Shown: positions 15,430-23,754 of the stretch, in pieces
Position numbering within the stretch: position 1 is the first letter of the stretch
Layout: each line of letters opens with the position of its first letter
DNA from: Amycolatopsis solani
Lineage (GTDB): Bacteria; Actinomycetota; Actinomycetes; Mycobacteriales; Pseudonocardiaceae
DNA: 64,000 nt
Assembly (NCBI RefSeq): GCF_033441515.1
Contig: NZ_JAWQJT010000002.1
Coordinates: 1,488,001-1,552,000 of the forward strand
Direction: 5' to 3'
Translations under genes and position numbers: made by a program
Notes under the pieces: model-generated
The model's database searches: none
What the model was told of the DNA's origin: nothing
What the model saw: the letters and a program-made list of their open reading frames with translations, nothing else

Positions 15430-18300
15430 ATGCTCGATCCCGTGATTCCCCCGCAGCCGAACCCGGCGACCACGACGCTCCCGCCCACCTGGTGGGCGGC
15501 CGGGCTGACCCCGCACGAGCGGCGCCCCGACGGCACCCGCCCCGCGTGGGTGGACTTCGCCGAGGCCGCACTTTCACGTGAAAGTGCCGACCTGGGAGCC
15601 GCACTTTCACGTGAAAGCGGCGCTTGGCGCGAGGCGTTCGCCGCGGTGTTCCGTCCCTTCACCGACGCGGCCCGTGCCGCGATCGCGGCTGCCGCAGCGG
15701 GCTCGCCCGCCGTCGACGCCGCGCCGGTCGCGGACGGCTGCGCCGCGCAGCTCGGCCACCAGCTGGCCGGCCTCGCCGCCCGCACCCTGGTGCTGGAGCT
15801 CGGCCGGGCGCGGCACAAGGGGATCCTCGAAGGCGAGACGCCGGAAGCGCGCTTCGCCGACTTCGTCCGCCGGACCGGCACCCCCGCGGGGCTGACCGAC
15901 CTGCTGCACCGCTACCCGGTGCTCGCCCGGCTCGCCGCGCAGGCGTCGCTGCACGCCATCGCGGCCACCACCGAGCTGCTGGCCCGGTTCGACGCCGACC
16001 GCGTGGCCCTCACGGCGTTCACCGGCACCGACCCGGGGCCGCTCGTCGAGGTCAGCGGCGGCACCGGGGACGCGCACCAGCGCGGCCGCTCGGTCCGCGA
16101 ACTGCGGTTCGCCGGCGGCGCGCGGGTCGTCTACAAGCCGCGCCCGCTCGACCTGCACACGGCGTTCACCGCGCTGGTCGGCTGGCTCAACCCGCGCGTG
16201 CCCGGTCTCGAACTGGCGTCCGTCGACGTCCTGGCCCGGCCCGGCTACGGCTGGCTGCGGTTCGTCGAGCACCGGCCGTGCGCGGACCTCACCGAGGTGG
16301 ACCGCTTCTACCGCCGCCAGGGCGTGCTGCTCGCCCTGCTGCACGCCCTCGACGGGACCGACGTGCACTTCGAGAACATCATCGCGGCCGGCGACCAGCC
16401 GGTGCTGATCGACATCGAGACGCTGTTCCAGCCTGTGCTCCCGGCCGAAAGCACCGAAACCGACCCGGCCGCCGAGCTGCTCGCCCGCTCGGTGCACCGG
16501 ACCATGCTGCTGCCGCAGATGATCGTCGGCGAGCACGGCGCGGTGGACATCTCCGGGCTGGGCGGCGGCCGCGCGGCGGCCCCGGCGCTGGAGCGCGTCG
16601 ACTGGCTCGACGCCGGCACCGACCGCATGCGGCTGGTCCGGGTGCCCGGCGGTGTCGGCACCGGCGTCAACCGGCCCACCCTCGGCGGCATCGACATCGA
16701 GCCCGCCGAGCACGGCGCCGCGCTGCTGGCCGGGTTCCGCGCCGGGTACGACGCCATCGCCGCCGGCGCGACCGAGTTCGCCGCGCTGCTGGAAAGCTGC
16801 GCCGGCGCCGGGATCCGCGTCCTGGTCCGCCCCACCAGCTTCTACACCCGGCTGCTCGACGAAACCACGCACCCGTCGCTGCTGGCCGACGCGGCCGCGC
16901 GGGACGAAGCGTTCGGGCTGCTGCACGACGACAGCACCGACGACGTCCGCCGCGCGCTGGTGGCCGCGGAGCTGACCGACCTGTGGGCCGGCGACGTCCC
17001 GATGTTCACCGGCGAGCCCGGCTCCGCCGACGTCTGGGACGCCGAAGGCAACCGGCTGGCCGGCCTGCTCGGCACGACGCCGCTGGCGACGGTGCGGGCG
17101 AAGGTCGCCGGCATGACCACCATCGACCGCCGCGACCAGGAGTGGCTGATCACCGCCGCGCTGGCCACCCGGCCCGACGCCGAGACGCACACGGGCTGCG
17201 GGGTCAGCGACGGCATCCTCCCGAGCAAGACCCCCGAGCCCGCGCACCTGCTTTCGGCCGCGTGCGGCGTCGCCGACGCCATCATCGCCCGCGCCTCGAC
17301 CTCCGGCGGGCGCGTCAACTGGGTCGGGCTGGAACTCGTCGACGAGAAGTACTGGACCGTGCTGCCGATGGGCGGCGGGCTCGGCGAGGGCTACCCCGGC
17401 GTGGCGCTGTTCCTCGCCCAGCTCGCCGAGCTGACCGGCATCGACCGCTACCGGGACCTGGCCGGGAAGGCGCTTTCCGGCCTGCCGTCGCTGGTTTCCG
17501 CGCTCGAAGCCGACCCGGACCTCGCCGAGGCGGCCGGGCCGGGCGGCCTGCTCGGGCTGGGCGGCGTCGCCTACGCCGCGGCCCGCCTCGCGCGGCTGCT
17601 CGACCGGCCGGACCTGCTGGACCTCTGCGCCCGCACGGTCGCGGTGATGCCGGCCCCGACGCCGCGGACGTCACCGCGGTTCACCACCGGGCTGGCCGGC
17701 GGCCTGGTTGCGCTGCGCTCGGTCGCCACGCAGACCGGCCTCGAACCCGCCACCGCGCTCGCCGGCGCCTACGCCGCCGAGCTCGCAAGCCGGTCCATCG
17801 ACCCCGATCTGGCCGACCCCGGGTTCGCGCACGGCGCGGCCGGCGTCGACTGGGCCCTGTCCGGGCACCCGCGCGAGACCGCGACCCTGCCGCCCGCGAA
17901 GGCCGCGACCGGGCACGGCTGGTGCTCCGGCCTGGCCGGCCAGGTGCTCGCCTACGCCGGCGACCCCGACGTGCTCGGCGGCCTCGACGAGCAGGTCCGG
18001 CGCCTCGCCGCCCAGGAACCGCTGCGCGACCTTTCCCTGTGCCACGGCGAAACCGGCATCACCGACGTCCTCGGCGTGCTGGCCGAGACCGGCCACGCCG
18101 GCGCGGAAGCCGCGCTCGCCACCCGGACCGGCCTGCTGCTCACCGCCGTCGAACAGGACGGCGCGCGCTGCGGCACCCCGGACGGCGTGCCCTCCCCCGG
18201 CCTGCTGACCGGCCTGGCCGGCATCGGCTACGGCCTGCTGCGCCTCGGCTTCGGCCCCCGCGTCCCGTCCGCCCTGCTCCTGCAAGCCCCGACCCGCTGA
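15430..18300 (+). CDS. lanM: Class II lanthipeptide synthetase (LanM)
   Basis: A 956-residue bifunctional LanM. The N-terminal dehydratase phosphorylates Ser/Thr and eliminates phosphate. Its catalytic set appears intact: K236 in VYKPRPLD, D311-x-H313-x-x-N316 in GTDVHFENI, then LIDIETLFQP, and an Arg-x-Thr region RVLVRPTSFYTRL. The C-terminal LanC-type cyclase keeps the zinc ligands C832 (HGWCSGLAG) and C871-H872 (LCHGETG). The protein should therefore dehydrate and cyclise. Three peptide genes follow from 32 nt downstream, but none encodes a cysteine, the usual ring-forming residue. No peptidase/transporter (LanT) is nearby. ATG 15430 and GTG 15442 are both possible starts. Two palindromes lie in the coding sequence at 15568-15618. 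Confidence 0.93.
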   Translation: MLDPVIPPQPNPATTTLPPTWWAAGLTPHERRPDGTRPAWVDFAEAALSRESADLGAALSRESGAWREAFAAVFRPFTDAARAAIAAAAAGSPAVDAAPVADGCAAQLGHQLAGLAARTLVLELGRARHKGILEGETPEARFADFVRRTGTPAGLTDLLHRYPVLARLAAQASLHAIAATTELLARFDADRVALTAFTGTDPGPLVEVSGGTGDAHQRGRSVRELRFAGGARVVYKPRPLDLHTAFTALVGWLNPRVPGLELASVDVLARPGYGWLRFVEHRPCADLTEVDRFYRRQGVLLALLHALDGTDVHFENIIAAGDQPVLIDIETLFQPVLPAESTETDPAAELLARSVHRTMLLPQMIVGEHGAVDISGLGGGRAAAPALERVDWLDAGTDRMRLVRVPGGVGTGVNRPTLGGIDIEPAEHGAALLAGFRAGYDAIAAGATEFAALLESCAGAGIRVLVRPTSFYTRLLDETTHPSLLADAAARDEAFGLLHDDSTDDVRRALVAAELTDLWAGDVPMFTGEPGSADVWDAEGNRLAGLLGTTPLATVRAKVAGMTTIDRRDQEWLITAALATRPDAETHTGCGVSDGILPSKTPEPAHLLSAACGVADAIIARASTSGGRVNWVGLELVDEKYWTVLPMGGGLGEGYPGVALFLAQLAELTGIDRYRDLAGKALSGLPSLVSALEADPDLAEAAGPGGLLGLGGVAYAAARLARLLDRPDLLDLCARTVAVMPAPTPRTSPRFTTGLAGGLVALRSVATQTGLEPATALAGAYAAELASRSIDPDLADPGFAHGAAGVDWALSGHPRETATLPPAKAATGHGWCSGLAGQVLAYAGDPDVLGGLDEQVRRLAAQEPLRDLSLCHGETGITDVLGVLAETGHAGAEAALATRTGLLLTAVEQDGARCGTPDGVPSPGLLTGLAGIGYGLLRLGFGPRVPSALLLQAPTR
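15568..15618. repeat. Two in-frame palindromes inside lanM
   Basis: Copy 1 at 15568-15587 is the perfect 20-bp palindrome GCACTTTCACGTGAAAGTGC. Copy 2 at 15601-15618 begins GCACTTTCACGTGAAAG. The spacing is exactly 33 bp, so both are read in one frame and encode AALSRES twice. The element resembles an intergenic palindrome more than coding sequence, which suggests insertion of a small dispersed repeat or a DNA-binding site inside the gene. Confidence 0.75.
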
Positions 18301-18332
18301 TCCGCCCCACCTTCACGAGGAGAGAACCACCG

Positions 18333-18512
18333 ATGCGCGAAACCACGACCGAGACCGCCGAAGCCACCGTCGGCGCCCTGGTGCTCCCGCGGGCGAACCA
18401 CGCCGGCTCGCGCAACCAGGCGCTCGCGGGCACCCGGCCCCGGCTGTCCGGCGTCACGCTCGACACCTTCGGTTCGCCGACCGTCGTCACCAACGGCACC
18501 TTCGCCCTCTGA
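18333..18512 (+). CDS. Cys-free candidate precursor peptide 1 for LanM
   Basis: A 59-residue peptide starting 32 nt after lanM, with AGGAG about 10 nt before the ATG. It shares the block VGALVLPxANxAGSRNxALAG with the next two peptides (their version is GDLTLPxSARTGARNxALSG). The tail after this block is rich in Ser and Thr (8 of 26 residues) and ends in GTFAL. There is no cysteine, so a lanthionine within the peptide cannot form. It is too short for automatic callers but is supported by paralogy, position and ribosome site. The leader/core boundary is unknown; the block ending at ALAG is a plausible leader end. Confidence 0.82.
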   Translation: MRETTTETAEATVGALVLPRANHAGSRNQALAGTRPRLSGVTLDTFGSPTVVTNGTFAL

Positions 18513-18549
18513 TCCCCTCCCCGTCCCCCGCACCCGAAAGCGATCCCCC

Positions 18550-18720
18550 ATGACCGAGCCCGAGTTCCCCGAGAACCCCGTCGGCGACCTGACCCTCCCC
18601 GTCTCCGCCCGCACCGGCGCCCGCAACCGCGCGCTGTCCGGCCAGGCCCCGCGGCTGAGCCAGAACAGCCTGAGCACCCTCGACATCACGCCGGTCTTCA
18701 CCGTCGCCTTCGCCGAATAG
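18550..18720 (+). CDS. Cys-free candidate precursor peptide 2 for LanM
   Basis: A 56-residue peptide. Over a 39-residue stretch beginning NPVGDLTLP it matches peptide 3 at 31 positions, with SQNSLxTxDIT shared. The N terminus MTEPEFPEN is acidic, like a leader. The tail after ALSG has six Ser/Thr, two aromatic Phe residues and no Cys. Its ribosome site is weak (GAAAG). The strong conservation of both leader-like block and tail, in three tandem copies after lanM, supports substrate status. Confidence 0.82.
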   Translation: MTEPEFPENPVGDLTLPVSARTGARNRALSGQAPRLSQNSLSTLDITPVFTVAFAE

Positions 18721-18764
18721 CTTCCGTTTCACCCCGCACGACTACCGAGAGTGGAGCCACCTGC

Positions 18765-18938
18765 ATGACCGAGCACGACTTCGCCGGCCTGGACAACCCG
18801 ATCGGCGACTTGACCCTCCCGGCGTCCGCCCGGACGGGCGCGCGCAACCACGCCCTGTCCGGCAAGGCGGCGCGGGTCAGCCAGAACTCGCTGACGACGA
18901 TGGACATCACGGTCGTCACGGGCGCTTTCCCCGGATAG
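18765..18938 (+). CDS. Cys-free candidate precursor peptide 3 for LanM
   Basis: A 57-residue peptide with GGAG about 10 nt before ATG 18765. It carries NPIGDLTLPASARTGARN and then SQNSLTTMDIT, and ends in GAFPG. Six Ser/Thr follow the ALSG boundary and again there is no cysteine. It differs from peptide 2 mostly by conservative changes (V/I, L/V, S/T, L/M), as expected of selected paralogues rather than noise. The LAL regulator begins about 70 nt downstream. Confidence 0.82.
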   Translation: MTEHDFAGLDNPIGDLTLPASARTGARNHALSGKAARVSQNSLTTMDITVVTGAFPG

Positions 18939-19006
18939 TGAGACGATCACCGCGTCGGTAATTCGACCTACGCCCGGAGGACGCCCGTCCGGTTATAGTG
19001 ACCGCG

Positions 19007-21895
19007 ATGGGCATCCGATCGACGCGCCTGATCGGGCGCGACAGGGAGCTCGGCGCGCTGTCCCAGGCCCTGGAGAAGGCCCGCACCGACCACGGTGGGG
19101 CCTTCTTCCTCGTCGGTGAAGGCGGGATCGGGAAGTCCCGGCTCGCCGCCGACGTCGCCGCGCGGGCACTGGCGACCGGGCTCCCCGTGCTGCGCGGACG
19201 AGCCAGCTCGATCGGGCCGATGGTGCCGTTCCGGCCGCTGGCCGAAGCCCTGCTTTCGCACTTCCGCGGCGGCCACCCGCCCGCGGCGCCCGAACTCGAC
19301 CCGCTCGTGCCGGTGCTGGCCCGGCTCGTGCCCGACTGGTACCGCGGCGACCGCCCGCACGACAACGGCAACCTCCTCGTCCTCGCCGAGGCGGTGTTCC
19401 GGCTGCTGTCGGTGGCGGGGCGCGAAAGCGGCTGCCTGATCGTCCTGGAAGACCTGCACAACGCCGACGCCGAAACCCTGTTCATCGTCGAGTACCTCGT
19501 CGACAACCTGGCGTCGAGCCGGGTGATGCTGATCGGCACCCTGCGCAACGAACCGGGCGAGGCGCTCCGGCTGGCGACCGCGGCGGCGCAGCGCTCGGCC
19601 AGCCACACCTTCGAACTGACCCGGCTCGACGCCGCGAGCACCCGCGAGTTCGCCGCCGCCTGCCTGGAGACCGAGCCGGCCGCGGTGCCCGCCGCCGTCG
19701 CGAACCTGTTGTGGCAGAACAGCGAGGGCGTGCCCTTCGTCGTCGAAGAGCTGCTGCACGGCATGGTCAGCGACGGCCTGCTCGTCGGCGGCGCGAACGG
19801 CTGGCAGGTCGTCGGCGAACTGCAGGCCCGCGTGCCGGAGGCGCTGATCAGCAGCATCGCCGCGCGCGTCGACGCACTCGGCGCGGACGGCGAGACGCTG
19901 CTGTCGGTGGCCGCCGTGCTGGGCAGGCGGTTCCCGCTGTCGGTGGTGCAGGCGGTCACCGACATGGACGACCGCATGCTGCACAACCACATCAGCGCGA
20001 GCGTCGCCGCGCACCTGGTCACCACCGACGAGACCACGCCCGGCTGGTACGCCTTCCGCCACCCGCTCACCGCGGAGGCGCTGCTGGCGCGGCTCGTGCC
20101 GTCGACCAAGGCGAACCTGGCTCGCCGGGCCGCCGACGCCGTCGAGCTGCTGCACCCGGGCCTGCCCGGTGAGCTGTGCGCGCTGGCCGCGGCGCTGCGG
20201 CTGACCGCGCTGGACCACCCCGGCGCCGGGCGGCTGTTCGCCGAAGCCGGCCGCCGCGCGCTCGACGGCGGCGCCGCCGACTCGGCGGTGACCATGCTGA
20301 CCCGCGCCGTCGACCTGATGGCCACGGCGAGCCCCGACGACCGCGCCGACGCGCTCGAGTCCCTGCTGCACGCGCTCGGGCAGACCGGCCAGTTCGACCG
20401 CGCGGTCGGGTTTTCCGCCCGGTTCGCCGAGATCGGCCGCCTGGAGCGGGCGGTCGACCTGCACGTCCAGCTGGCGTGGGCGGCCTACATCGGCGGGCGG
20501 CACGACGAGTGCCTCAACCAGATCGAGCAGGCCCGCGCCCCGCTCGGCGGCGAGATGACCGAAGAGCAGAAGGCGGGCCTCGACGCCGTCGAAGCGACGC
20601 TGTGGCTGGACATCCCGGGCCCGGCGCACACCGAACGCGCCCGGCAGCTCGCCGAACAGGCGTGGCAGGTGGCCGAGCGCGTGGGCGTGCCGTTCGTGTC
20701 GTGCCAGGCGTTGCAGGTGCTCGGGATGGTGGCGCTGGAAACGGATCTGGCGGAGGCCGAGCGCTACCTGCAGCTGGCGCGGCGGCTGGCCGAACGCCAC
20801 CAGCTGACGCACCTGCGCACCCAGGTGCTGGTCCGCCTCGGCGGGCACCGGATGCTGGCCGAGGGCGACGTCCGCACGTTCGACCTCGCCCGCGCCGAAG
20901 CCCAGCGCACCGGCGCGATCACGCTGACCTGCGCGGTCGACGCGAGCCGCGCGGTGCACGCGGTGATGCGCGGAGAGTTCGCGCAGGCCGATCGCATTCT
21001 CGACGAAAACCTCGCGGTGCTGGGCCGGCTCCGGCTGGTGGCGCTGCTGCAGTACACGCACATGACGCGCGCGATGGTGGCCGCGCACCAGGCGGACCGG
21101 CCGCGGATGGAAGCCGCGCTCGACGACTTCCGCGCCGAGGGCGGCAACAGCGCGCAGGAGATGGTGCTGAGCGTCGGGCTGGCGCAGGTGTTCTGCTCGC
21201 TGCTGGAGGAGGACGCCGAACGCGCCCGCCGCGAACTCGCGCAGGTGCTGGCTCTGGAGGAGCGCCAGCCGAGCCGCTTCCACCTGGCGGGCCAGCACGG
21301 CCTCCGGCTGCTGTTCGAGGCGCTCGACGGCACGGCCCCGCCGGAACGGCCCCCGGCCGCGGTGAGCGGCATGCGCTGGAACCGCCAGTTCGTCCTGCTG
21401 GGCGACGCGGTCCGCCACGGCCGCGCCGGCTCCCCGGAGCTGGCCGACGAAGCGGTGGCGGCGGCGATCGAGGCCGCGTCCCCGTTCCCGGTGAGCAGGC
21501 ACCTCGGCCTGCGCATGGTGGCGGAGTCCGCCGCGGCCGACGGCTGGGGCGACCCGGTGACGTGGCTCAAGGAGGCCGAGGAGTACTTCCACCAGGCGGA
21601 TGTGACGGCGGTGGCGAGCGCGTGCCGCGGGCTGCTGCGCAAGACCGGCGTCGCGGTCGGCCAGCGCCGCACGGGTTCGGACCGCCTGCCGGCGGGCCTG
21701 CGCTCGGCGGGGGTGACGGTCCGCGAGTACGAGGTGCTGCAGCTGCTGGCGGACAACATGGGCAACAAGGACATCGCCCGGCGGCTGCACATCTCGCCGC
21801 GGACGGTGGAGAAGCACGTGGCCAGCCTGATGGCGAAGTCGAACCTGCAGAACCGCAGCGCGTTGACCGAGTACGCCCGCAACACCCCGCACTGA
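19007..21895 (+). CDS. LuxR-family LAL-type ATPase regulator
   Basis: A 962-residue protein. It has an N-terminal AAA/NB-ARC-type ATPase (Walker A GEGGIGKS at residues 37-44; Walker B-like CLIVLEDLHNAD near residue 145), a long helical tetratricopeptide-like middle, and a C-terminal LuxR helix-turn-helix (VTVREYEVLQLLADN, IARRLHISPRTVEKHV). LAL proteins are usually pathway-specific activators of secondary metabolism. It follows the three peptide genes on the same strand, so control of the lanM locus is likely, with the NRPS genes also possible. TATAGT at 18994-18999 ends 7 nt before ATG 19007 and could give a leaderless message; GTG 18998 is the alternative start. Confidence 0.92.
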   Translation: MGIRSTRLIGRDRELGALSQALEKARTDHGGAFFLVGEGGIGKSRLAADVAARALATGLPVLRGRASSIGPMVPFRPLAEALLSHFRGGHPPAAPELDPLVPVLARLVPDWYRGDRPHDNGNLLVLAEAVFRLLSVAGRESGCLIVLEDLHNADAETLFIVEYLVDNLASSRVMLIGTLRNEPGEALRLATAAAQRSASHTFELTRLDAASTREFAAACLETEPAAVPAAVANLLWQNSEGVPFVVEELLHGMVSDGLLVGGANGWQVVGELQARVPEALISSIAARVDALGADGETLLSVAAVLGRRFPLSVVQAVTDMDDRMLHNHISASVAAHLVTTDETTPGWYAFRHPLTAEALLARLVPSTKANLARRAADAVELLHPGLPGELCALAAALRLTALDHPGAGRLFAEAGRRALDGGAADSAVTMLTRAVDLMATASPDDRADALESLLHALGQTGQFDRAVGFSARFAEIGRLERAVDLHVQLAWAAYIGGRHDECLNQIEQARAPLGGEMTEEQKAGLDAVEATLWLDIPGPAHTERARQLAEQAWQVAERVGVPFVSCQALQVLGMVALETDLAEAERYLQLARRLAERHQLTHLRTQVLVRLGGHRMLAEGDVRTFDLARAEAQRTGAITLTCAVDASRAVHAVMRGEFAQADRILDENLAVLGRLRLVALLQYTHMTRAMVAAHQADRPRMEAALDDFRAEGGNSAQEMVLSVGLAQVFCSLLEEDAERARRELAQVLALEERQPSRFHLAGQHGLRLLFEALDGTAPPERPPAAVSGMRWNRQFVLLGDAVRHGRAGSPELADEAVAAAIEAASPFPVSRHLGLRMVAESAAADGWGDPVTWLKEAEEYFHQADVTAVASACRGLLRKTGVAVGQRRTGSDRLPAGLRSAGVTVREYEVLQLLADNMGNKDIARRLHISPRTVEKHVASLMAKSNLQNRSALTEYARNTPH

Positions 21896-21921
21896 CGCGC
21901 CCGCGCCCCGGCCCGAACGTA

Positions 21922-21968
21922 GTGAATGACTCATTCCTGTCGTCCGGCGACAGGAATGAGTCATTCAC
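21922..21968. terminator. 21-bp perfect hairpin, family B copy 1
   Basis: The left arm 21922-21942 starts GTGAATGACTCATTC, the loop has 5 nt, and the right arm is 21948-21968. It lies between two convergent genes, the LAL regulator ending at 21895 and the ATPase ending at 21974, and so probably ends transcription from both sides. The outer arm recurs at 59845-59903. Confidence 0.82.
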
Positions 21969-21973
21969 GGCGT

Positions 21974-22360
21974 TCAGGTGCCGATCGGGATCTCCGCCCA
22001 GACCGTCTTGCCGCCGTCGGCGCGGTGGAAGTGGCCCCGGCGGCGGCTGCACGCGGCGACCAAGGCCAGCCCGGTGCCGACCGGCGCCACGTCGGGCGCG
22101 GCCGGGTCGAACCACGCCGTCGCGCCGCCCGAGTCCTCGATGCCGATCCACACCGCCGAATCCGCGCACGTCAGCAGTGCGCGCACCGGGCCCGTCGCGT
22201 GGCTGACGGCGTTCGCGGCCAGCTCCCCCGCGATCAGCACGACGTCCGCCGCGACGTCGTCCGGTACCTCGCCGGCCGCGGCCAGGCGTTCGCGCACCCA
22301 GGCGCGGACCTCGCGGACCTGGGCGGGCTCCCGGTCGAAAGCGAACTTGTCCAGCAGCAT
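21974..22360 (-). CDS. Anti-sigma-factor-type HATPase (RsbW/SpoIIAB-like)
   Basis: A 128-residue GHKL-type ATP-binding protein with an N box (GELAANAVSHA), a G1 box (IGIEDSGGA) and a G2 box (GTGLALVAACS). Such proteins in actinomycetes act as anti-sigma kinases or short signalling ATPases. ATG 22360 follows GGGAGGG at a good distance; an upstream extension to 22414 has no ribosome site. No partner sigma factor or antagonist is adjacent, so its target is unknown. Confidence 0.9.
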   Translation of the reverse strand: MLLDKFAFDREPAQVREVRAWVRERLAAAGEVPDDVAADVVLIAGELAANAVSHATGPVRALLTCADSAVWIGIEDSGGATAWFDPAAPDVAPVGTGLALVAACSRRRGHFHRADGGKTVWAEIPIGT

Positions 22361-22448
22361 GCTTTCCCTCCCCTGGCCGGGAAAACGATTCCCCGTTCGA
22401 GGGGTTTCGCACACCCTTCCGGGCCGGAATCGCCCGAACGGACTAGAT

Positions 22449-22464
22449 TGGACTCGTGAGTCCA
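22449..22464. promoter_or_regulatory. TetR operator candidate over the start codon
   Basis: TGGACTC-GT-GAGTCCA is a perfect 7-2-7 palindrome whose right half includes the GTG start (22456) of the TetR gene. TAGATT at 22444-22449 could be a -10 box placing the transcription start at the GTG itself, giving a leaderless mRNA with autorepression. This reading is inference from the spacing. Confidence 0.6.
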
Positions 22465-23067
22465 GTCACCAGGAAGCTGACCGCCAAGGGCGCCGCGACG
22501 CGGCAGCGGATCGTCGAGGGCGCGGCACAGGAGATCCGGGAACGCGGCGTCGCCGTCACGACGCTCGACGACGTCCGGGCGCGGACGGGCACGAGCAAGA
22601 GCCAGCTCTTCCACTACTTCCCCGACGGCAAGGAAGAACTGCTGCTGGCGGTGGCCGAGTTCGAAGCGGCCCAGGTCATCGAGGTCCAGCAGCCGCAACT
22701 GGGCGTGCTGACGTCGTGGGCGGCGTGGCGGCGGTGGCGGGACACGGTCGTCTCGCACTACACCCAGCGCGGGCAGCACTGCCCGCTCAACGTGCTCATT
22801 TCCCAGCTGGGCCGGGCGACCCCGGGCGCGCAGAAAGTCGTCGGCGGGATGCTGGAGCGGTGGCGGCGGGAAATCGCGGCCGGCATCCGGCACCTGCAGG
22901 CGGCCGGCGAGGTCGCCGCGGGCCTGGACGCCGAACGCACCGCGGCCGCCCTGCTGGCCGGGATCCAGGGTGGGGTGCTGGTGATGCTGTCGACCGGCCG
23001 CATCGATCACCTCGAAGCGGCGCTCGACGTCGGGATCGAGAACCTGCGGGCGAGCGGGAACCGGTGA
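22456..23067 (+). CDS. TetR/AcrR family regulator
   Basis: A 203-residue protein with the TetR N-terminal helix-turn-helix (RIVEGAAQEIRERGVAVTTLDDVRA, GTSKSQLFHYFPDGKEEL) and a helical ligand domain ending GIENLRASG. It probably represses itself through the palindrome over its start. Its neighbours are an anti-sigma-like ATPase, divergent and 96 bp away, and convergent yceI. No obvious target gene other than itself is visible. Confidence 0.92.
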   Translation: MSPVTRKLTAKGAATRQRIVEGAAQEIRERGVAVTTLDDVRARTGTSKSQLFHYFPDGKEELLLAVAEFEAAQVIEVQQPQLGVLTSWAAWRRWRDTVVSHYTQRGQHCPLNVLISQLGRATPGAQKVVGGMLERWRREIAAGIRHLQAAGEVAAGLDAERTAAALLAGIQGGVLVMLSTGRIDHLEAALDVGIENLRASGNR

Positions 23068-23089
23068 GCCCGGTTCCCGCTCCCGGGCG

Positions 23090-23647
23090 TCAGGCGTTCT
23101 TGATCGCGGAGATCTCGAACTCGAGGGTGACCTTGTCGCTCACCAGCACGCCACCGGTCTCGAGGGCGGCGTTCCAGGTGATGCCGTAGTCCTTGCGGCT
23201 GATCGTGGTGGAGCCCTCGAAGCCGATCCGGTCGTTGCCGAACGGGTCCTTCGCGGAGCCCTCGAACTCGAACGGGATGGTCACCGAACGGGTGACGTCC
23301 TTGATCGTCAGGTCGCCCGTGACCTCGAAGGAGGTCTCGCCGGTCTGCTTGATCTCGGTGGTGGTGAAGGTGATGGTCGGGTACTCGTCCATCGACAGGA
23401 AGTCGTTGCTCTTCAGGTGCCCGTCGCGGTCCGCGTTGCGGGTGTCGATGCTGTGCGCCTGGATGGTCACCTGGGCGGACGACTTCTCCGGGGCGTCGCC
23501 GTCGATCGTGGCGGTGCCGGTGAACTCGTTGAAGCTGCCGCGCACCTTGGTCACCATGGCGTGACGGGCGACGAACCCGATCCGCGAGTGGGCGGCGTCG
23601 AGGGTGTACTCGCCGGTCAGCTGGGGGTAGGAGGTCGCGCTGGTCAT
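23090..23647 (-). CDS. YceI family lipid-binding-type protein
   Basis: A 185-residue YceI beta-barrel protein (YTLDAAHSRIGFVARHAMVTKVRGSFNEF, SDKVTLEFEISA). The family binds polyisoprenoid or amphiphilic ligands. No signal peptide is seen, so it is cytosolic here. ATG 23647 lies after GAGAGAAG. It is divergent from a MarR gene with a palindrome between them, which suggests the regulator controls it. Confidence 0.92.
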   Translation of the reverse strand: MTSATSYPQLTGEYTLDAAHSRIGFVARHAMVTKVRGSFNEFTGTATIDGDAPEKSSAQVTIQAHSIDTRNADRDGHLKSNDFLSMDEYPTITFTTTEIKQTGETSFEVTGDLTIKDVTRSVTIPFEFEGSAKDPFGNDRIGFEGSTTISRKDYGITWNAALETGGVLVSDKVTLEFEISAIKNA

Positions 23648-23710
23648 CGCTGTTCTTCTCTCGTAGTAGTGGTCGTCCCCAGTGATTGAGGGTTCAACGA
23701 CACTGTACTC

Positions 23711-23738
23711 AGCTTTGCTGGTTGCGCAAGCAAGCTTT
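23711..23738. promoter_or_regulatory. MarR operator candidate between yceI and marR
   Basis: An imperfect inverted repeat with centre TTGCGCAA, flanked by TTGCT and AGCAA and by AGCTT-type outer ends. It sits between the two divergent starts. TAGAGT at 23742-23747 is 7 nt before the marR ATG, a spacing that fits a leaderless transcript. Binding here could repress both directions. Confidence 0.55.
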
Positions 23739-23754
23739 AGGTAGAGTCGCCGAT

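Noticed and set aside
15430..18300. LanKC or LanL-type (class III/IV) synthetase
   Set aside because: There is no kinase domain; the N-terminal motifs are those of the LanM dehydratase.
18968..21964. Minus-strand 998-codon frame opposite the LAL regulator
   Set aside because: Antisense shadow; the plus strand has Walker and LuxR motifs.
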